A stretch of DNA of 64,000 nt from Elmis aenea (GCA_947652605.1 OX393582.1:12424544-12488543), one strand, 5' to 3'. Positions 11,150 to 23,337 are shown, numbered from the stretch's first letter. A program made the numbers and translations. The notes: generated from the letters alone by a model not told the origin.

Positions 11150-12790
11150 CCATTTTGGCACTACAGACAAAAATCGAAGTTTCATCATTTTTCAAAATTT
11201 ACTATAACTTCCTTATTTATTAAAATAGAACAAAATAATTATTATGAAGGTATTTAAAACAGATTTTTATGCTTACCCTAATTTAAAAATCTAATTTTTG
11301 TTAGTGACATTAACGTGAGATATAAAGTAAACATTTATTTTTTAAATGGAAACCCCAGTTGCCCATGACTTAATATTAAATATAGTTTTTTTAGCTTTTT
11401 AAAAATACATAGTTTTGATATATTTGATGCAAAAAATACCCGAAACATGACTTATTCCATAAAAATTTCCTTAGTAACGTTTGCCATAATTTCGAAAACA
11501 AGTGATTACTAAACGCCATTCCCAAGTAAATTCTGCAGCTGCCTCTACGTTCTTATCACTAACAAGGTAAATATATGAAACTTTTTAGTGTTCAAATTTA
11601 GCCATGCTCACAATACCACAATAAACAGTTACAAAATACAATAGAATACACTAATTTGCTTAAAAGTTGAAAAATTTACTTGGATATGATGTTTAGTTGT
11701 TTAATAATTGCAAACATCACTTGTTTACGAAATCATGGCAAACTTTGATGATCGAATTTTTACAAAATTAGCCATATCTCCGTTATATTTTGCAACAAAT
11801 GTATGAAACTATATATTTTTGATAAGCTAAAAAAACTATCTTTCATATAAAGCTATGGCCAATTAGGGTTTCCATTGAAATATACATATATACAGGGTGT
11901 GTATAAATTGGCGGAAGCGCTACACGTGGCCATGTTCTTCGTAAAATTTTAAGTCTAAAATCTTGATACAAAAATTTTGTACCATGCTTCCTATGGCCTC
12001 TCAGGAACCATTTAAAGAAAAACAAAAATTGGCACATTGCATACATTGATTTACGATTGGACATTTTTTTATCAGCAATTTTTACTTAGGTATTTACAAT
12101 AATTTTTGTTCGAACTGAAAGCCTTCAGTTCGTAAACATAGCTGCAAACTTTTGGCTATCGTAAAACACAAACTAGAAATAATTACGAGAAAAACAGAGA
12201 TGACAGCTAATGACAATGTTGCCATATGTATTATTTTCATTCAAATCAGTGATTTATATATTTTCAACACCAATTTTTGAAAGGAAGAACACAATATCTA
12301 GGAAAAAACACTATTCGAAATTTATTATTATTCCAAATTGCAGCTTTTTCATTTGCAAGTATTAAATATTAACGCTTATTAAAGATCTAAATGTCAAAAC
12401 TTTGAGGACCTCTTGCAGACACAGCAAGCATGGTACAACATTTTCGACTTAGAATTTTACGAAGAACATCGCCACGTGTAGCGCTTCCGCCAATTTTTAC
12501 ACACCCTGTATATAGGTTTACTGCATATCTAAGTCAGTCGCAATTTTTTTGTTGTTGTTTAATTCAGCATAAAAATCTGTGTAAAAAACCTTGATAACAT
12601 TTAGTTCTATTTTAATAAATAAATAGGTTATAATAAATTTTCAAAAAATTTGATTGCTAAAATAGGTACATATTAAAAAAAAAAAAATCATTTAATTTCA
12701 TATTTCGTCTAGAGTTCCAAAATGGAAAACGTTAAAAAAAATCTCATTACATAGGCGTACTTTTCTCAAATATATAGGCCAAGAGACCAT
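11150..12790. mobile_element. Family A foldback, copy 2 (interrupted)
   Basis: Homology to the other A copies starts near CATTTTGGCACTACAGAC at 11150, so the outermost left end is missing. It ends near GGCCAAGAGACCATTTAGAT at about 12800. Inverse arms carry GTTTACGAAATCATGGCAAA and TTTTGCAACAAA blocks. A family B element (11891-12510) is inserted in the right arm, so B moved after this A copy was in place. Confidence 0.75.
11891..12510. mobile_element. Family B MITE, copy 1
   Basis: 620 bp with about 110-bp terminal inverted repeats starting TACAGGGTGTGTATAAATTG (GCGGAAGCGCTACACGTGGC follows) and ending with its inverse ACACCCTGTA. TA flanks each side. Copies 2 and 3 at 50106 and 53497 are the same length class and share the interior (TCAAATCAGTGATTT, GTTCGTAAACATAGCTG), in opposite orientation to this copy. 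No transposase frame. The minus-strand frame at 12064-11843 is a by-product. Confidence 0.9.
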
Positions 12791-12835
12791 TTAGATATAT
12801 TTATGGCTTGGTATTCTTAATTGTTTGTCTTAGTA

Positions 12836-13284
12836 CAGGGATGGCAAATAGGTGGCACGCGTGCCAAATTTGGCACGCGAGAGATTTTCGACGGCACCCT
12901 AAAGAATTCTATGAATAAATTTGTTTTTAAAATTTTAAACTTTTTCGAAATGCTTTATTTGTTTTTAATTAGTATGCTAATTATCTACAACTACATGTTA
13001 TTTAAATATCAAAAAATTAAAAATACCAGAAAGTAACAACTCTTCTTATATCGATACAATAATTTGATAATTACTATACATATAAAATACCAACGGAACT
13101 TTTGATTGCATATATATTTAGTGACACATAAAATCATGACGTTGGCAATACTGAACGAAATAACTGACGATTGTTTCTGGTAGGTTGGTTAGGTTAGGTT
13201 AGGTTAGGTACTGGCATGGGGAAAAATCTGTATTAAATTTTATCTTATTTTGGCACGCTGATCAAATCCTATTTGCCATCCCTG
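12836..13284. mobile_element. hAT MITE (CAGGGATGGCAAATAGG ends)
   Basis: 449 bp, from CAGGGATGGCAAATAGG to CCTATTTGCCATCCCTG. Flanking octamers TCTTAGTA and CCCTAGTA match at 6 of 8 positions. Just inside the left end are GGCACGCGTGCC and GTGCCAAATTTGGCAC palindromes. The right end and its first 80 bp match the terminus at 25014, next to a hAT transposase relic, so this looks like a deletion derivative of that lineage. It carries (TTAGG)4. Confidence 0.85.
13189..13208 (+). repeat. Interstitial telomere-type repeat (TTAGG)4
   Basis: Four exact TTAGG units, the common insect telomere motif, lie inside the hAT MITE 76 bp from its right end. This is a short interstitial array, not a telomere. 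Related TTAGGTTAGG dimers appear at about 36234, and CCTAACCT near 17092. Confidence 0.85.
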
Positions 13285-14331
13285 CCCTAGTACATTAAAA
13301 TAATACATACAGATCGTTTCTTGACAAAAATTTTAAAAAATGCAGATAATTATTTGTACTTATGTTAGATGAATATAACCGTAAATAATATTGTCATTGG
13401 AACATAAAATTCTGCTGTTATATATAAAATTCGTTAAAACTGGGTTCAGATATTTAGGGTTGAACTGTACCTAAATACTTAAAATAATTAGAAATTAGAC
13501 TTTTTTAACAAAGCTCTAAAGAATGTCTCCGTTAAAGCGTGCTAAAAAACACATTAAATCGATTTCAGTAGATGTTTTGGTAATTTACTGTGTCAGTTTA
13601 CCAACTAGTTTTATTTGTTGTTGGTAAAGTACACAATCAACTTGAAAAGAATTAAATAAACATGTTGTTTTGTAACTGTTTCCCCACAGTTCCCATAAAC
13701 ATGTTTGCCTTCGTTTTATTAAACCAAACAAACTCATAATGCTCGGCAGCTAAAATTTGTGTTTGTCGATCCAGTCCCATGAGTCGGTCTCTCGAAGATA
13801 ATGCGATTTCAATTTTCTTGTGGGATTGTACAGCGATACGTGTCTTCCGCCGTTACGTGATGGATGGATCGTCTTGATATCGGATTCGTAATGCATCCAG
13901 GAATCTCGTTTACCCATTTCGTTTTCAGTTAGTTTAACATATGTTTATCCTCTTTTATATTAAACGTAAACAGGAGCTATCAAGGAGATTGTTGAACGCG
14001 TATCGTAACGTAAACATTTATTGTTGGAAACGGCACGTTGTTGTGATTCAATTTCGATAACGTAACTATTATTGCGAATATTTCTAGTTTTGATAGCGAA
14101 TAGTCAATTAAATTTGAAAGCTGTATCGCTTCGCGTCTTACTAAAACTACTTTTATTCAGTTTTACAGGAACGTAAGAAATACATTGAAGTAAACAAAAC
14201 AATACAGTTTTTACAAACCTTTATATCAGCTCTGAAATTCATTTTATACAGGCTAATTGAAATGTGAGTTTCAACATGAGATTATCTCTTATTACAAGAG
14301 CTTGAGTAATGTGACGTACCGCACTGGCTCA
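13285..14331. other. Possible unique or regulatory DNA
   Basis: No element ends or coding frames. Between 13680 and 14080 the composition is more balanced than elsewhere (for example GTTACGTGATGGATGGATCG), which differs from the repeat-laden flanks. It could be a conserved non-coding segment; the sequence alone cannot show that. Confidence 0.3.
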
Positions 14332-15041
14332 CAAGGGAGGGTCACGATACGTTGTCGCTAGAATTTGATTAAGGCTGTGTTTATTGCATCAAGAACATTA
14401 AAACTGAATGTTTTCCAGAGTTGTAAGTGCCACTGGCAATTTCCTTCGGAAATATTGGGGAAAAACTAAAAAATTGGTATAAAAAGGTAATTTTTGCGAT
14501 CGCGTTGGCCATGAAACCGTCAGAGACAAAATCGAAATTCTTTTATTTATCAAAGCGTGCATCCTTGCAAGTAAAATGGTGCAAAGTTTTTAAAAAAATC
14601 TTGAACGGTTCCGGAAAAAAACGTCAAAAACGAAACCCCTACAAACGCTACGATTGGAGAAGTTGTGGTATATCTGTATAACTATATCTATGCGTCTTGC
14701 ATAGGCGTTTAACATGGGGAAAACTGTTCTTACAAAGGCCTCGTTTTTCGCGTTTTTCTCCGGAACCGTTTAAGATTTTTTCAACAACTTTGCACCATTT
14801 TACTTGCAAAGGATGCGGGTATTGGTAAATTAAAGAATTTTGATTTTCTCTGACGGTTTCATAGCCAACGCGATCGCAAAAATTACCTTTTTATACCAAC
14901 TTTTCAGTTTTTCCCCTATTTCTCCGAAGGAAATGGCCAATGGCACGTATAACTCTGCAAAACATTTTGTTTTAATGTTCTTGATGCAATAAACACAGCC
15001 TTAATCAAATTCTAGCGACAACGAATCGTAACCTTCCCTGG
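14332..15041. mobile_element. Foldback element with ~320-bp inverted arms
   Basis: Left arm about 14335-14650, right arm about 14720-15039. The ends are GGGAGGGTCACGATACGTTG and the inverse of GGGAAGGTTACGATTCGTTG. Arms share GTCGCTAGAATTTGATTAAG, AAAACGTGATC-free blocks such as GCGATCGCGTTGG and AAGTAAAATGGTGCAAAG, differing by scattered substitutions. The loop is about 70 bp. The 84-codon frame at 14427-14681 lies inside the left arm and is not a gene. The termini match no family in this window. Confidence 0.85.
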
Positions 15042-16793
15042 TCAGTGTTATGAAAGTCCTTATCCTATCTTACTCATTTTCTTTTATACAGAATACGGTA
15101 GTTCTTATAAATTAGCAAAGATGCTAAAATGTTGTTATGGCTTCTGATCGTCGAATTTTAGTGAAGGACACTGCTACGTTAAGTTTCCATAGAACTCCAG
15201 TATTTAGAACAGCTATAGGTTTGTTAGACAGTAAATAAAACAAACAAGATGTTGTAGATTTTGTTTATTATTTAAAGTTTCATTACGTAGATAATTGTCA
15301 CATATGTTATGTGTTAGATCATAAGTAGCATTAAATTTAATCAAAACTTTATATTTGTATTCAGTTAAACGTAAACAGGAAAATTCGATTTTGTTATTTT
15401 GCAACTTTCTTGACTGCATTGACGGTTTACTCTTGCAAAACTTAGAATTGGATTTGTAAATAACGTCATAACTAAATATTTAACCTCGTAGTGGTGCAAA
15501 TATAATATTTTATTCATAAGGTTTTCTGATATATTTTACCAACAATATAAAACCATTGAATTTTCGCCACGAGTGGAATTTTTACTTTTATTTTTAAAGA
15601 TAAATACTTTTTAGTACTTTTTGCGATATAAACGATGCCGTTGTAGCTTTATTAGCATTTTGTGATAAGAAGTTTGCATATATTTCTTTACTATCGGATC
15701 CTCTTATATTTATGTCATTTCCTGTAATGATTTTTTTTATTGGATTATACTAACAAAGGATACAGACTTAGGAGATTAGATTTAAGAAGGAAATACCTAG
15801 TAGTGCAAAATATTAAGAAAAGAAAAAATCATTTAAAATATCTATTGCGCATGTCAGAAAATAGAAACGCCAAAGTGGGATCGACTATGACAAATTGAGG
15901 GAGAAAATGGAGCACGATTAACCCTCGAGCGGACATGCTGGATTATAAAATACGCTAATGTTATAAAGCTTAATGTAGTAACACTGTGCCTGTATTTAAT
16001 CGCAAAAATGTTTCCTTCAGTGTCATTTAACCTCCAATTGAGTAAGTTTGCGTAACACAAGGTAGGGTAATAATAATATTTATTGTGACGGACCGTTGGC
16101 CGCACTGTTAGGTAAGAGTACCTTTTACTCTTGTATTTATTGTTGTTAATTATGGCTCGTGATCGTCTTTGTGTAATGGTTGGACCCTCAAATGTTGTTT
16201 TACGTAGTACACCGGTCTAGAGCAATTAGTACAAAGTAAGAAACAATTAAAGCACTACAATTTTAACAACAAAACTCCTTTATTTTTCGACCGGCTGTAC
16301 ATTTCTCGCTGATTGGTTCTTAACTACCCTAGCACGACTGTCCCAAGATGTTGGTTTCTGTTGCTCGCCCTTTTTTATTGTCGTTGTATCTGTATCCCTG
16401 TATTTTCTATAAGCACATTTGCGTACGAGTAATATGTACTGCTTAAGTTGTACAAATTTATCAACAAATCCTTTGTTAATTAACGAAACCCAAAGACTGA
16501 CGTAGTAGAACTAAAGTTATGACCGTAATATTTTAACGTTAATGTGTTTTACTAAAGTTGAAATCCTCATAGCTTGGTCCTTTTGAAGTGATACAAGTTT
16601 TAGTAACTGATGCGTCAGCATTTGCTCCAATGTTATTCATTTAAAAGGAAATGTAATAACATTGAAGTAAAATAAAACAATTGATCTCAGGCGGGGTGGG
16701 TTGTCTTAATATTTAATATAATTAGGATTCTAAGGCTGTCGCTTCTTTCCTTCTCTTAACCACTGTTTCCATGCGGTAAAGAATAACGTATGT
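15042..16793. other. Gap without a supported gene
   Basis: Minus-strand open frames at 15419-15213 and 16105-15854 have no recognisable motif. Around 16086-16450 the sequence has a weakly LTR-like look (starts TGTGACGGACCG), but no second copy or primer-binding site is seen. Otherwise nothing was recognised. Confidence 0.35.
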
Positions 16794-17043
16794 CAGTGTT
16801 TGCCAATCTGTGGGGCGCGAGTTTATTTCAAGGGAGGCGCGCAGCTTTTACCAAAATATTACTGTTTTTATGACACAAAATTCCTTGTACAATTTGCGTA
16901 CCTATGTAGTGGGTATTTTTGATAAACAGAACTATTTTAAATATTTAATTTGTGAAATTAGATTGTTACGAAAATTAAGAGGGGCGCAACAATTTTTTAT
17001 GAAAAAAAGGGGGGCTCAAGTACAAAAAGTTTGGAAACCACTG
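16794..17043. mobile_element. hAT MITE (CAGTGTTTGCCAA / CCACTG ends)
   Basis: 250 bp between CAGTGTTTGCCAATC and the inverse of CAGTGGTTTCCAAAC. Flanks ACGTATGT and ACGTATGG match at 7 of 8 positions, as expected for a hAT target duplication. Subterminal GGGGCGC motifs occur at both ends. The open frame 16810-17112 runs through it and is not a gene. Confidence 0.88.
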
Positions 17044-17214
17044 ACGTATGGTAACCTTAACTTCTTAACTTACCTAACTCAACCTAACCTAGCTTCACCT
17101 AATCGGACTTGACACTTTATTTAACAGTTATGGCTGACAACTAGGTGCACAAAATTGACCAAATTCCGCCCCCCTCCATTTGTCGTGTCAATTGAGCAAA
17201 TACACGGTCACAAT

Positions 17215-17428
17215 CAGAACCGGTCCTAGGGTTTGCGGGGCCGTGTGCGAAAATAATTGCGAGGCCGGATATTTTGATAAAGGGCCGAGTTAAAGTAAAA
17301 TGTTACTAAAAAACTGAAAAAACAGGCTGGTGATCTAAAAAAAAAGCACCCTAGACTGCTAGCGCGGGGCCGATCTATCCGCGGGGCCGTGTGCGGTGCA
17401 CACCCTGCCCCCCCTAGGGCCGGCCCTG
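17215..17428. mobile_element. hAT MITE (CAGAACCGGTCCTAGGG ends), perfect 8-bp TSD
   Basis: 214 bp, from CAGAACCGGTCCTAGGG to CCCTAGGGCCGGCCCTG. Identical octamers GTCACAAT occur at 17207-17214 and 17429-17436. The interior is GC-rich for this window (GCGGGGCCGTGTGCG occurs near both ends in direct orientation). Non-coding. Confidence 0.92.
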
Positions 17429-17436
17429 GTCACAAT

Positions 17437-18931
17437 GTTGCCAGACTATCAAATTTGCATAATTTGGCAACAGTGCAAGTACCGTGCCACAGCTTACATT
17501 CATTATTTTAAATGTTTATAGGAAAATTATAAAAATTCCGGGACTTGAGTCTTGTTTCGGGGACTGTCTCCGAAAATCGGGGAGGAATGATTACCTTTTA
17601 ATAATACTTTATTACTCTAATTCTGCAGGAATAAAATATGGACACAGCAGTTAAATGTGATTCTTGTCCTTAATTGTCTCGCAAAAATAATGCCAAAACC
17701 GCATATATTTGCCAAACATGTAGTGCTAAAGAATGTAATTCAAATAAATAAAGAGAATTTCACAACAGTTATCTACGTTTGCGTTGAACTATTAAAATAT
17801 TTTTGGAAATATAATTGGTTTTATTGTAGAATGGTTTGTTGTATCGAGAAATATCGTAATAAATTGTATCTGTAAAACATAATAGATCACATCCTGATAC
17901 AAAAATTAATGAATAACACTGTCAAACACAGGAGTTATTTGTTTTTAAAGATGCAATAGACATTGCACGTCTCGCCCCTTGTGGTGTAAAAAATAAGGGT
18001 CGCCCCAATCGATAGTATAGCTTAAAAAAAGAATAAATCTTTTCAACTTTTAACCCATGTCGTTTGTGATAATTTTATCTTAAAAATCTTTTCCTTAAAA
18101 ATTGTTTATCCTCTAAAGGAAGTTGAAATATAATATTTAACAATGTGTGTGAAGTTTGTGATTTCTTTTTCAACATTATTTGATGAAATATTTTTATAGC
18201 TGTGATGTTTCTACCCAACAGTTAAAAAAGGACAGTTTATGGTAGAGTATAAAACCATAGAATGCCTTTAACCTATCACACAGGGTTATCTCGATGTTGC
18301 CTCAAATAAATTTGTCATGCTGGAAATTGGAACGATAAATTCCAACCTTTTTTTTTTTAGATCGCTATGATTCAAGTTAAAGATGAAAGCTTTTATAAAG
18401 TTTTATACAGCCAGTGATGATTACTGGCAACGGCTTTAATAGCTTATTAGTTTTTAATTCCTTTTCTATTTTAATCGAGCTGGTAAAACTAATAATAGCG
18501 TTGTGTCAAGGATAGAAACGCACTTATTTTTTAGTGGTTGTATAGATTTATTAATAATGTTTCATTAGGCAATAAGATTTAATGTAATTTCCGTTCACTA
18601 TTTTATGAGCCGAGTGGTTAAACGTAATTAACGCTAGAACTACGTACGCCGGAAATGATTAGTTGCAACAAATTGACTGCTGCAAACTAAATCACACATC
18701 AAATGCCGTTTTGATATTACTTACAAGGAACACAGAGTTGAACTTTGTAAGTTAGTACATGTACCTAACTAACATCTAGAGTAGGAAGCTGTTTACAATG
18801 TGCAGGTATAATTAAAATAGGTACAAGCAAACTTTGATGTTATATTGGGTGACTGCCCACCATGAACTGCAAAACCAAGAAAAACCATAGTCACAAGGAC
18901 GAAGTCATTAAAAACAGTTTCTTCATACATA
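17437..18931. other. Gap without recognised feature
   Basis: The plus-strand frame at 17657-17875 has no recognisable domain. No inverted repeats or element ends were found. It includes a short T-run near 18350. Confidence 0.35.
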
Positions 18932-19360
18932 TACAGGGTACCGTTTTTCGAGGGCCTCTATGGGGCTCTCGTAAACGGTCAGAGTTACGACTTCGGTTAA
19001 ATTAGGGCAAAGTTGTATATTCAGGTGCTTAATAATTTGACGCAAACAGAACTTATATAGCTCTTTTAGTTTTGAGATATAGGGAAACAAGTAAAAAAAT
19101 GGATGTTTGTTTTTTGCCGGTAACTTTTTCATTTGATGTCGAATTTCCTTTCTGTAAATAAAATTTTAAGGCCACTTTTTGCAAGGCATCGAAATCCCCA
19201 ATTATATTTTTCATGCGATGTTTCGCTTTTTATAAACCATCATCAGGTCAATTTTTTCTTATGGACGCTATATCTGATTTTAACGCCAATTTGTGGAGCA
19301 TTTTATTTTTAATTTAATAATGTATAATACTTAGCACTATTTTGAAACAATTGTTGTTTA
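18932..19360 (+). mobile_element. Family F TACAGGG-type element, copy 2
   Basis: Starts TACAGGGTACCGTTTTTCGA and follows copy 1 (6161-6560) with scattered substitutions to about 19360, where both reach GAAACAATTGTTGTT. TA precedes the terminus. No inverted partner end was found. The minus-strand frame 19132-18923 is incidental. Confidence 0.75.
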
Positions 19361-20056
19361 AATTTGCATTACATTTGTTTGAATGTCACTGTTTAAAGAG
19401 TGACATACTAGACAAGCACGGGTCGAAATAAAACAATATAAGTCGGTTATTGTTTTTATCCATAACAAACTAGATTTTTATCTAAAGATTTTGCATTTTT
19501 TTAGGTTATTTCGCTTATTTTCGAAAACAGACGGATAAAATATTATATCATTGCAAGGAGAAAAAAATAATATTTAAATCTAAGTCTACGACTGATTTAA
19601 CAAAAAAAAAGTTGTTTTGTCAAATATCTCGCACGATAATTTATAAATAAAAATCTGTTTATCACCATCTTGTAGCAAACAAAATCTACAAAACATTTTT
19701 CTTTTGGCGTTTTTGTGTATTCGCAACAATAGCCGAGATATTTAAGTTTAAAAATTTCGATCGATTTCGGTTTTTTCGTTATATCACGCAAGGATTTTTA
19801 AACAAAACAAGATCTTGTTTAAAATACTTTTAACACATCACCTGAGAGTATAAAAAATATTCCCTGCTCCGACTTGAAGAACAGATTAAGAAATGTTCTA
19901 ATTTCTAAGGCTTACTATGGAGTTGCTAAATACCTTAATGATGCTTACTTTAAAAATTCTTCTAAATAAATACTCCTATAATTTTTGTGTGTATATGTGT
20001 GTGTATTATCATTATTGTGACATGTTCTGCGCCTTTTTGGATTTTCAGAACAAATA
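19361..20056. other. Gap; short TG microsatellite
   Basis: No supported gene. A TGTG-rich tract at 19986-20006 is the only simple repeat. The minus-strand frames 19791-19597 and 20148-19945 show no recognisable motif. Confidence 0.35.
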
Positions 20057-20475
20057 AAGACTTTTTTGTGCGATCGTACTAGAAACAGCTGTTTGACGGA
20101 CGCGTGAGCAACCGTAAAGTACTGCATTACCGGCCCTATCCTTAGCAACGGCCGTAAAAGTTACATTTCAGGCCGTTACCCTTAGCAACGGCCGAAAAAG
20201 TAACTTTTACGGCCGTTGCTAAGGAGAGGGCCAGTAATGCAGTACATACGCCGTCATCTGTCAGAGACAGAATGTCACGTAGTTTCTAACCTATAATTTT
20301 GAAAATTACTAAAAATTTAAATTGTTTTTAATTCGATCGCACAAAAAATGTATTATGCACCTCGGCCAAAACGTACTTTTTCGGCCTTCTATTTGCTGGC
20401 CTCGACTACGTCTCGGCCAGCAAACCAGACGCGGCCGAAAAAGTTACACTTTTTGGCCTTGATACATAAATAACT
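20057..20475. repeat. GC-rich nested hairpins (GGCCG-rich inverted repeats)
   Basis: Three nested inverted pairs occur. An outer pair TTTTTTGTGCGATCG / CGATCGCACAAAAAA spans 20066-20348. An inner pair of about 46 bp, at about 20119-20165 and 20190-20236, shares TTAGCAACGGCCGTAAAAGT. A further pair at about 20370-20445 is TTTTTCGGCC..TTTGCTGGCC with its inverse around CTCGACTACGTCTC. The GC content is far above the local background. No coding frame is supported. Confidence 0.75.
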
Positions 20476-21533
20476 ATTATTATATTATTATTAAAAGAAC
20501 GATAATTTGTTTTATTGTGGTTAAGCTCAGTGTACTGCGATTATTAATCATGATAAGTTTTTATAATATTTTAAGTTTTTGAAGCAGCCTTTCAACAAAA
20601 ACATAAGTTACTGGTATTTCTGTAATTATGAAATAGGTACATTTTTTAAATATACGCACATAATATTATCGTTCCAATTTGAAAAATTGACTTTCTGTCA
20701 AAAAAACGATCCTGCAACCTGCAAAGCCGTTTTAAGTAACCTCAATGTCAATTAAAATTTACTAAACCGTTTTTCGAACACTTGATGAGATTAAAAATCA
20801 ATTTATGCAGTTCACAGCACACCGGCACAAAAAATCATTCAAAAGTTAATTGAAGTTATTAAAGTTAACCAAAATGGCGCAGTTGTATGCAAAATGGCTT
20901 TCTCTTTCCAAAAATTTAAAAATAAACACGGTGTTTTATTTAAAATAACTAAAAAATAATGTCAGCAGGTTTTTGTATTAAAAAAAAATTAATAAAATTT
21001 AATTGAGATGCACTTATTCTACAACTTCATTCTCTAATCTCATGTTTATCTTCATGGGGAACTTAAAGCTGTTCGTTTCAAACAAATAAAACTTTCGATT
21101 TAGACTTGTGCTTAGAAAACCACTCCATAACTTACACATGCAAAAATATGTACCGATTCGGATACAGTTTAGTCTTCTGGGTATTAAAATAGCCACCTGT
21201 GTAGGGTTTGAAATATTTACGCACCATCTCCTCACAAATAAACCTTTGCCTACTAAATTTTTTCCAACGGCAAATTTACACACGGCTTGACACACAATCG
21301 TCCTTTTGAAACCCCACTGAATACGCCGTAGGTTTTTTCGTGTAAATGTACGCTCAGCATAAAAGCTTATTACATGCTCAATTGGGAAAAAAGTGCTTTT
21401 TTGTTTTTTTTTTGCTTACTGTGTGTTTCATTTATTGGTAAAACCAATATTGAGCGCATTGTAAAACCAAATCTATAACTGCATTAAACAATAAATATAT
21501 TTGAGTTTAGTTTCTTATCATATAGCGGCAATA
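20476..21533. other. Gap without recognised feature
   Basis: Overlapping frames on both strands (21108-21290 plus, 21295-21014 minus) have no recognisable motif. They could mark a decayed coding segment, but I cannot support that. Confidence 0.35.
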
Positions 21534-21734
21534 TACAGGGTGGACCAAATTCGAACGTTTTACGGGGTATCTCGGTTACTGTAATAGTTAGCGAAAATCT
21601 GATTTGGTGTCTTGGGCTATTTTTTTTTTAAGAAAAGAACGCCTATGTAACCTGTTTTTTTTTTATTGCTTTCTATTTTGGCGAGACGGACGAGAACCTA
21701 CATTTCTTTATTTTTAAAAATTTGCAATAACTTA

Positions 21735-21870
21735 ACCGGGTATATCGGCGTCGCGACATTGCGGCACTAGCGTCATGACATCGTGTCTTCGCGACATCAG
21801 GCTGTTCAGACGACGACATTTAATGCCACGGCACCTAGTGTAACGACGCTAGTGTCACCGTGTAAACTAC
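21735..21870. mobile_element. Short GC-rich insertion in family A copy 3
   Basis: About 136 bp absent from the other A copies, interrupting the block after TTTGCAATAACTT. It is rich in CGACG/GCGAC and contains imperfect inverted stretches: GGCACTAGCGTCATGACATC against the GACGCTAGTGTCACCGTG region. No family assignment and no clear target duplication. Confidence 0.5.
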
Positions 21871-22208
21871 TCATTATTCTTAATTTACAAAACAGAATTA
21901 AATTTTTTAGCGACCTTGACATTTGAGATTTGAAGTAAACTTATATTTTTTTAAATAAAAACTCTATTAGTCCATAACTTTATATGACATAGACTTCTTT
22001 TAGCCTTTCAAAAATATATAGTAAAAATATCCTTATCAAAGTGTTGTTTCTTGTTTGCCATTAATAAACAAGTAAATATTATTTCCAAGTGAATTATTAA
22101 ACTTTTAAGCAAATTCGTGTATTCTTTTGTATTTAATAGGTAACTGTTTATTGTAGTATTGTGGACATCTCTAAATTTGAACACTTTGAAAAGTTTAATA
22201 TGTTAGAA

Positions 22209-23337
22209 CAGTGCCGTAACAAGGGCGTAGCGAAAGAGGCGCCCGCCACGGGCGCAACTAGATTTGGGGCGCGAAATATAATAAATGTAAAAAAAAAATA
22301 AGTAAATAGATATAAAAGTCGCTATTGTATATTTTATTTTTAAATTTCGGCAATACGTCGCTTAGAACATACAATATCAACAACATAGCGAAATTTCGCT
22401 GGTGAGTCCCAATTCGTTTCAAGTTTGATGGCAAAGACAAGATACAGTAAACTCTGTAACAAATCCTCGAATATTGCTAAAATTATTAACAAAATTTAAG
22501 TTTGTTGCATTACTAATATTTTGGGATGCAATTAGAAAAGATAAATAATGTAAATTTACTTTTACAAAAAAAAAAATGCTGCGAAAATTATAAAAGCTCT
22601 AAAAAATTAAATTCAACAGTACCAAAATGATTTTGTCGATTTGCCTCACCATTCGGCGAAAAGTTTTGCCGAAACAATAAATATTGAAACTTACATTCCA
22701 AAAAAGACACGGCGCAAAATAAAAAATATGCCTGTTGAGAAAGCTACTGATGATTCGTTTCCTATGAATGAAAGTGCATTACTAAAAAATGAATGTGTAA
22801 AATTTTAGATCTAATACTCATGTCATACAACTAACTCATTGATAGTTTTACTGTTTTACAAAAGATCTTAAATGACGGCAGTTTTTTAAATGGACCAGCT
22901 TTAAAAATTATACTGCTATATGATCTCAAATGATGCGCAGCTGACCTGGCATTAAAATATAGTAGCTTGTATGTGAAATTGCGAGTTTCAAATATCAAGC
23001 CATGGTAGTTTTTGAACATTTTGGCTTTTTAAATCCTGCCAAAAAAATTATGAACTCTCATTACAAAGGTACTTATAACAATGCCTGTAATAACAGCTTC
23101 CTGCGAACGTTTGTTTAGCAAATTGAAAATTGTAAAATCGTACCTTCATTCTTCTATTGGCCAAGAGCGATTAACAAACATAAAACATCAATTGAAACAG
23201 ATTTGTTTGCAAATGAAATTCTAGAAAAATTAACCTATAAAGTATGCTGAACCTATATTTATGTTTTTGTTATATTATTTTATAAAATATATATATCTTG
23301 TATTTCTTTAATTTACTTGTCATTGAATTTGAATGAA
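22209..23337 (+). mobile_element. hAT element inserted in family A copy 3
   Basis: Starts CAGTGCCGTAACAAGGGCG right after the A-family block TATGTTAGAA; A sequence resumes at TTGTAAGTGATAAAAACG near 23335. The left subterminal part is rich in GGCGC motifs. It encodes pieces of a hAT transposase in plus orientation. The right terminal repeat has decayed and no clean target duplication remains. Confidence 0.8.
22636..23252 (+). pseudogene. hAT transposase relic (DUF4371-type)
   Basis: A first open piece at about 22638-22808 reads DLPHHSAKSF and IETYIPKKTRRKIKN. A second, at about 23080-23210, carries the hAT C-terminal signature TASCERLFSKLKIVKSYL and GQERLTN. After a frameshift it continues as SIETDLFANEILEKL to the TGA near 23249. 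At least one frameshift and a large degenerate middle make it non-functional. This layout matches insect hAT transposases with the DUF4371/dimerisation arrangement. Confidence 0.8.

Noticed and set aside
11843..12064. 73-codon minus-strand frame
   Set aside because: Covers the family B terminal repeat; its translation is the TIR (PIYTHPVY).
13189..13208. Telomere end
   Set aside because: Only four TTAGG units inside a MITE with normal sequence on both sides.
14427..14681. 84-codon plus-strand frame rich in Lys
   Set aside because: Lies in the left arm of a foldback element, with no recognised domain.
16086..16450. Possible solo LTR beginning TGTGACGGACCG
   Set aside because: No TG..CA end pair, target duplication, polyadenylation layout or second copy could be established.
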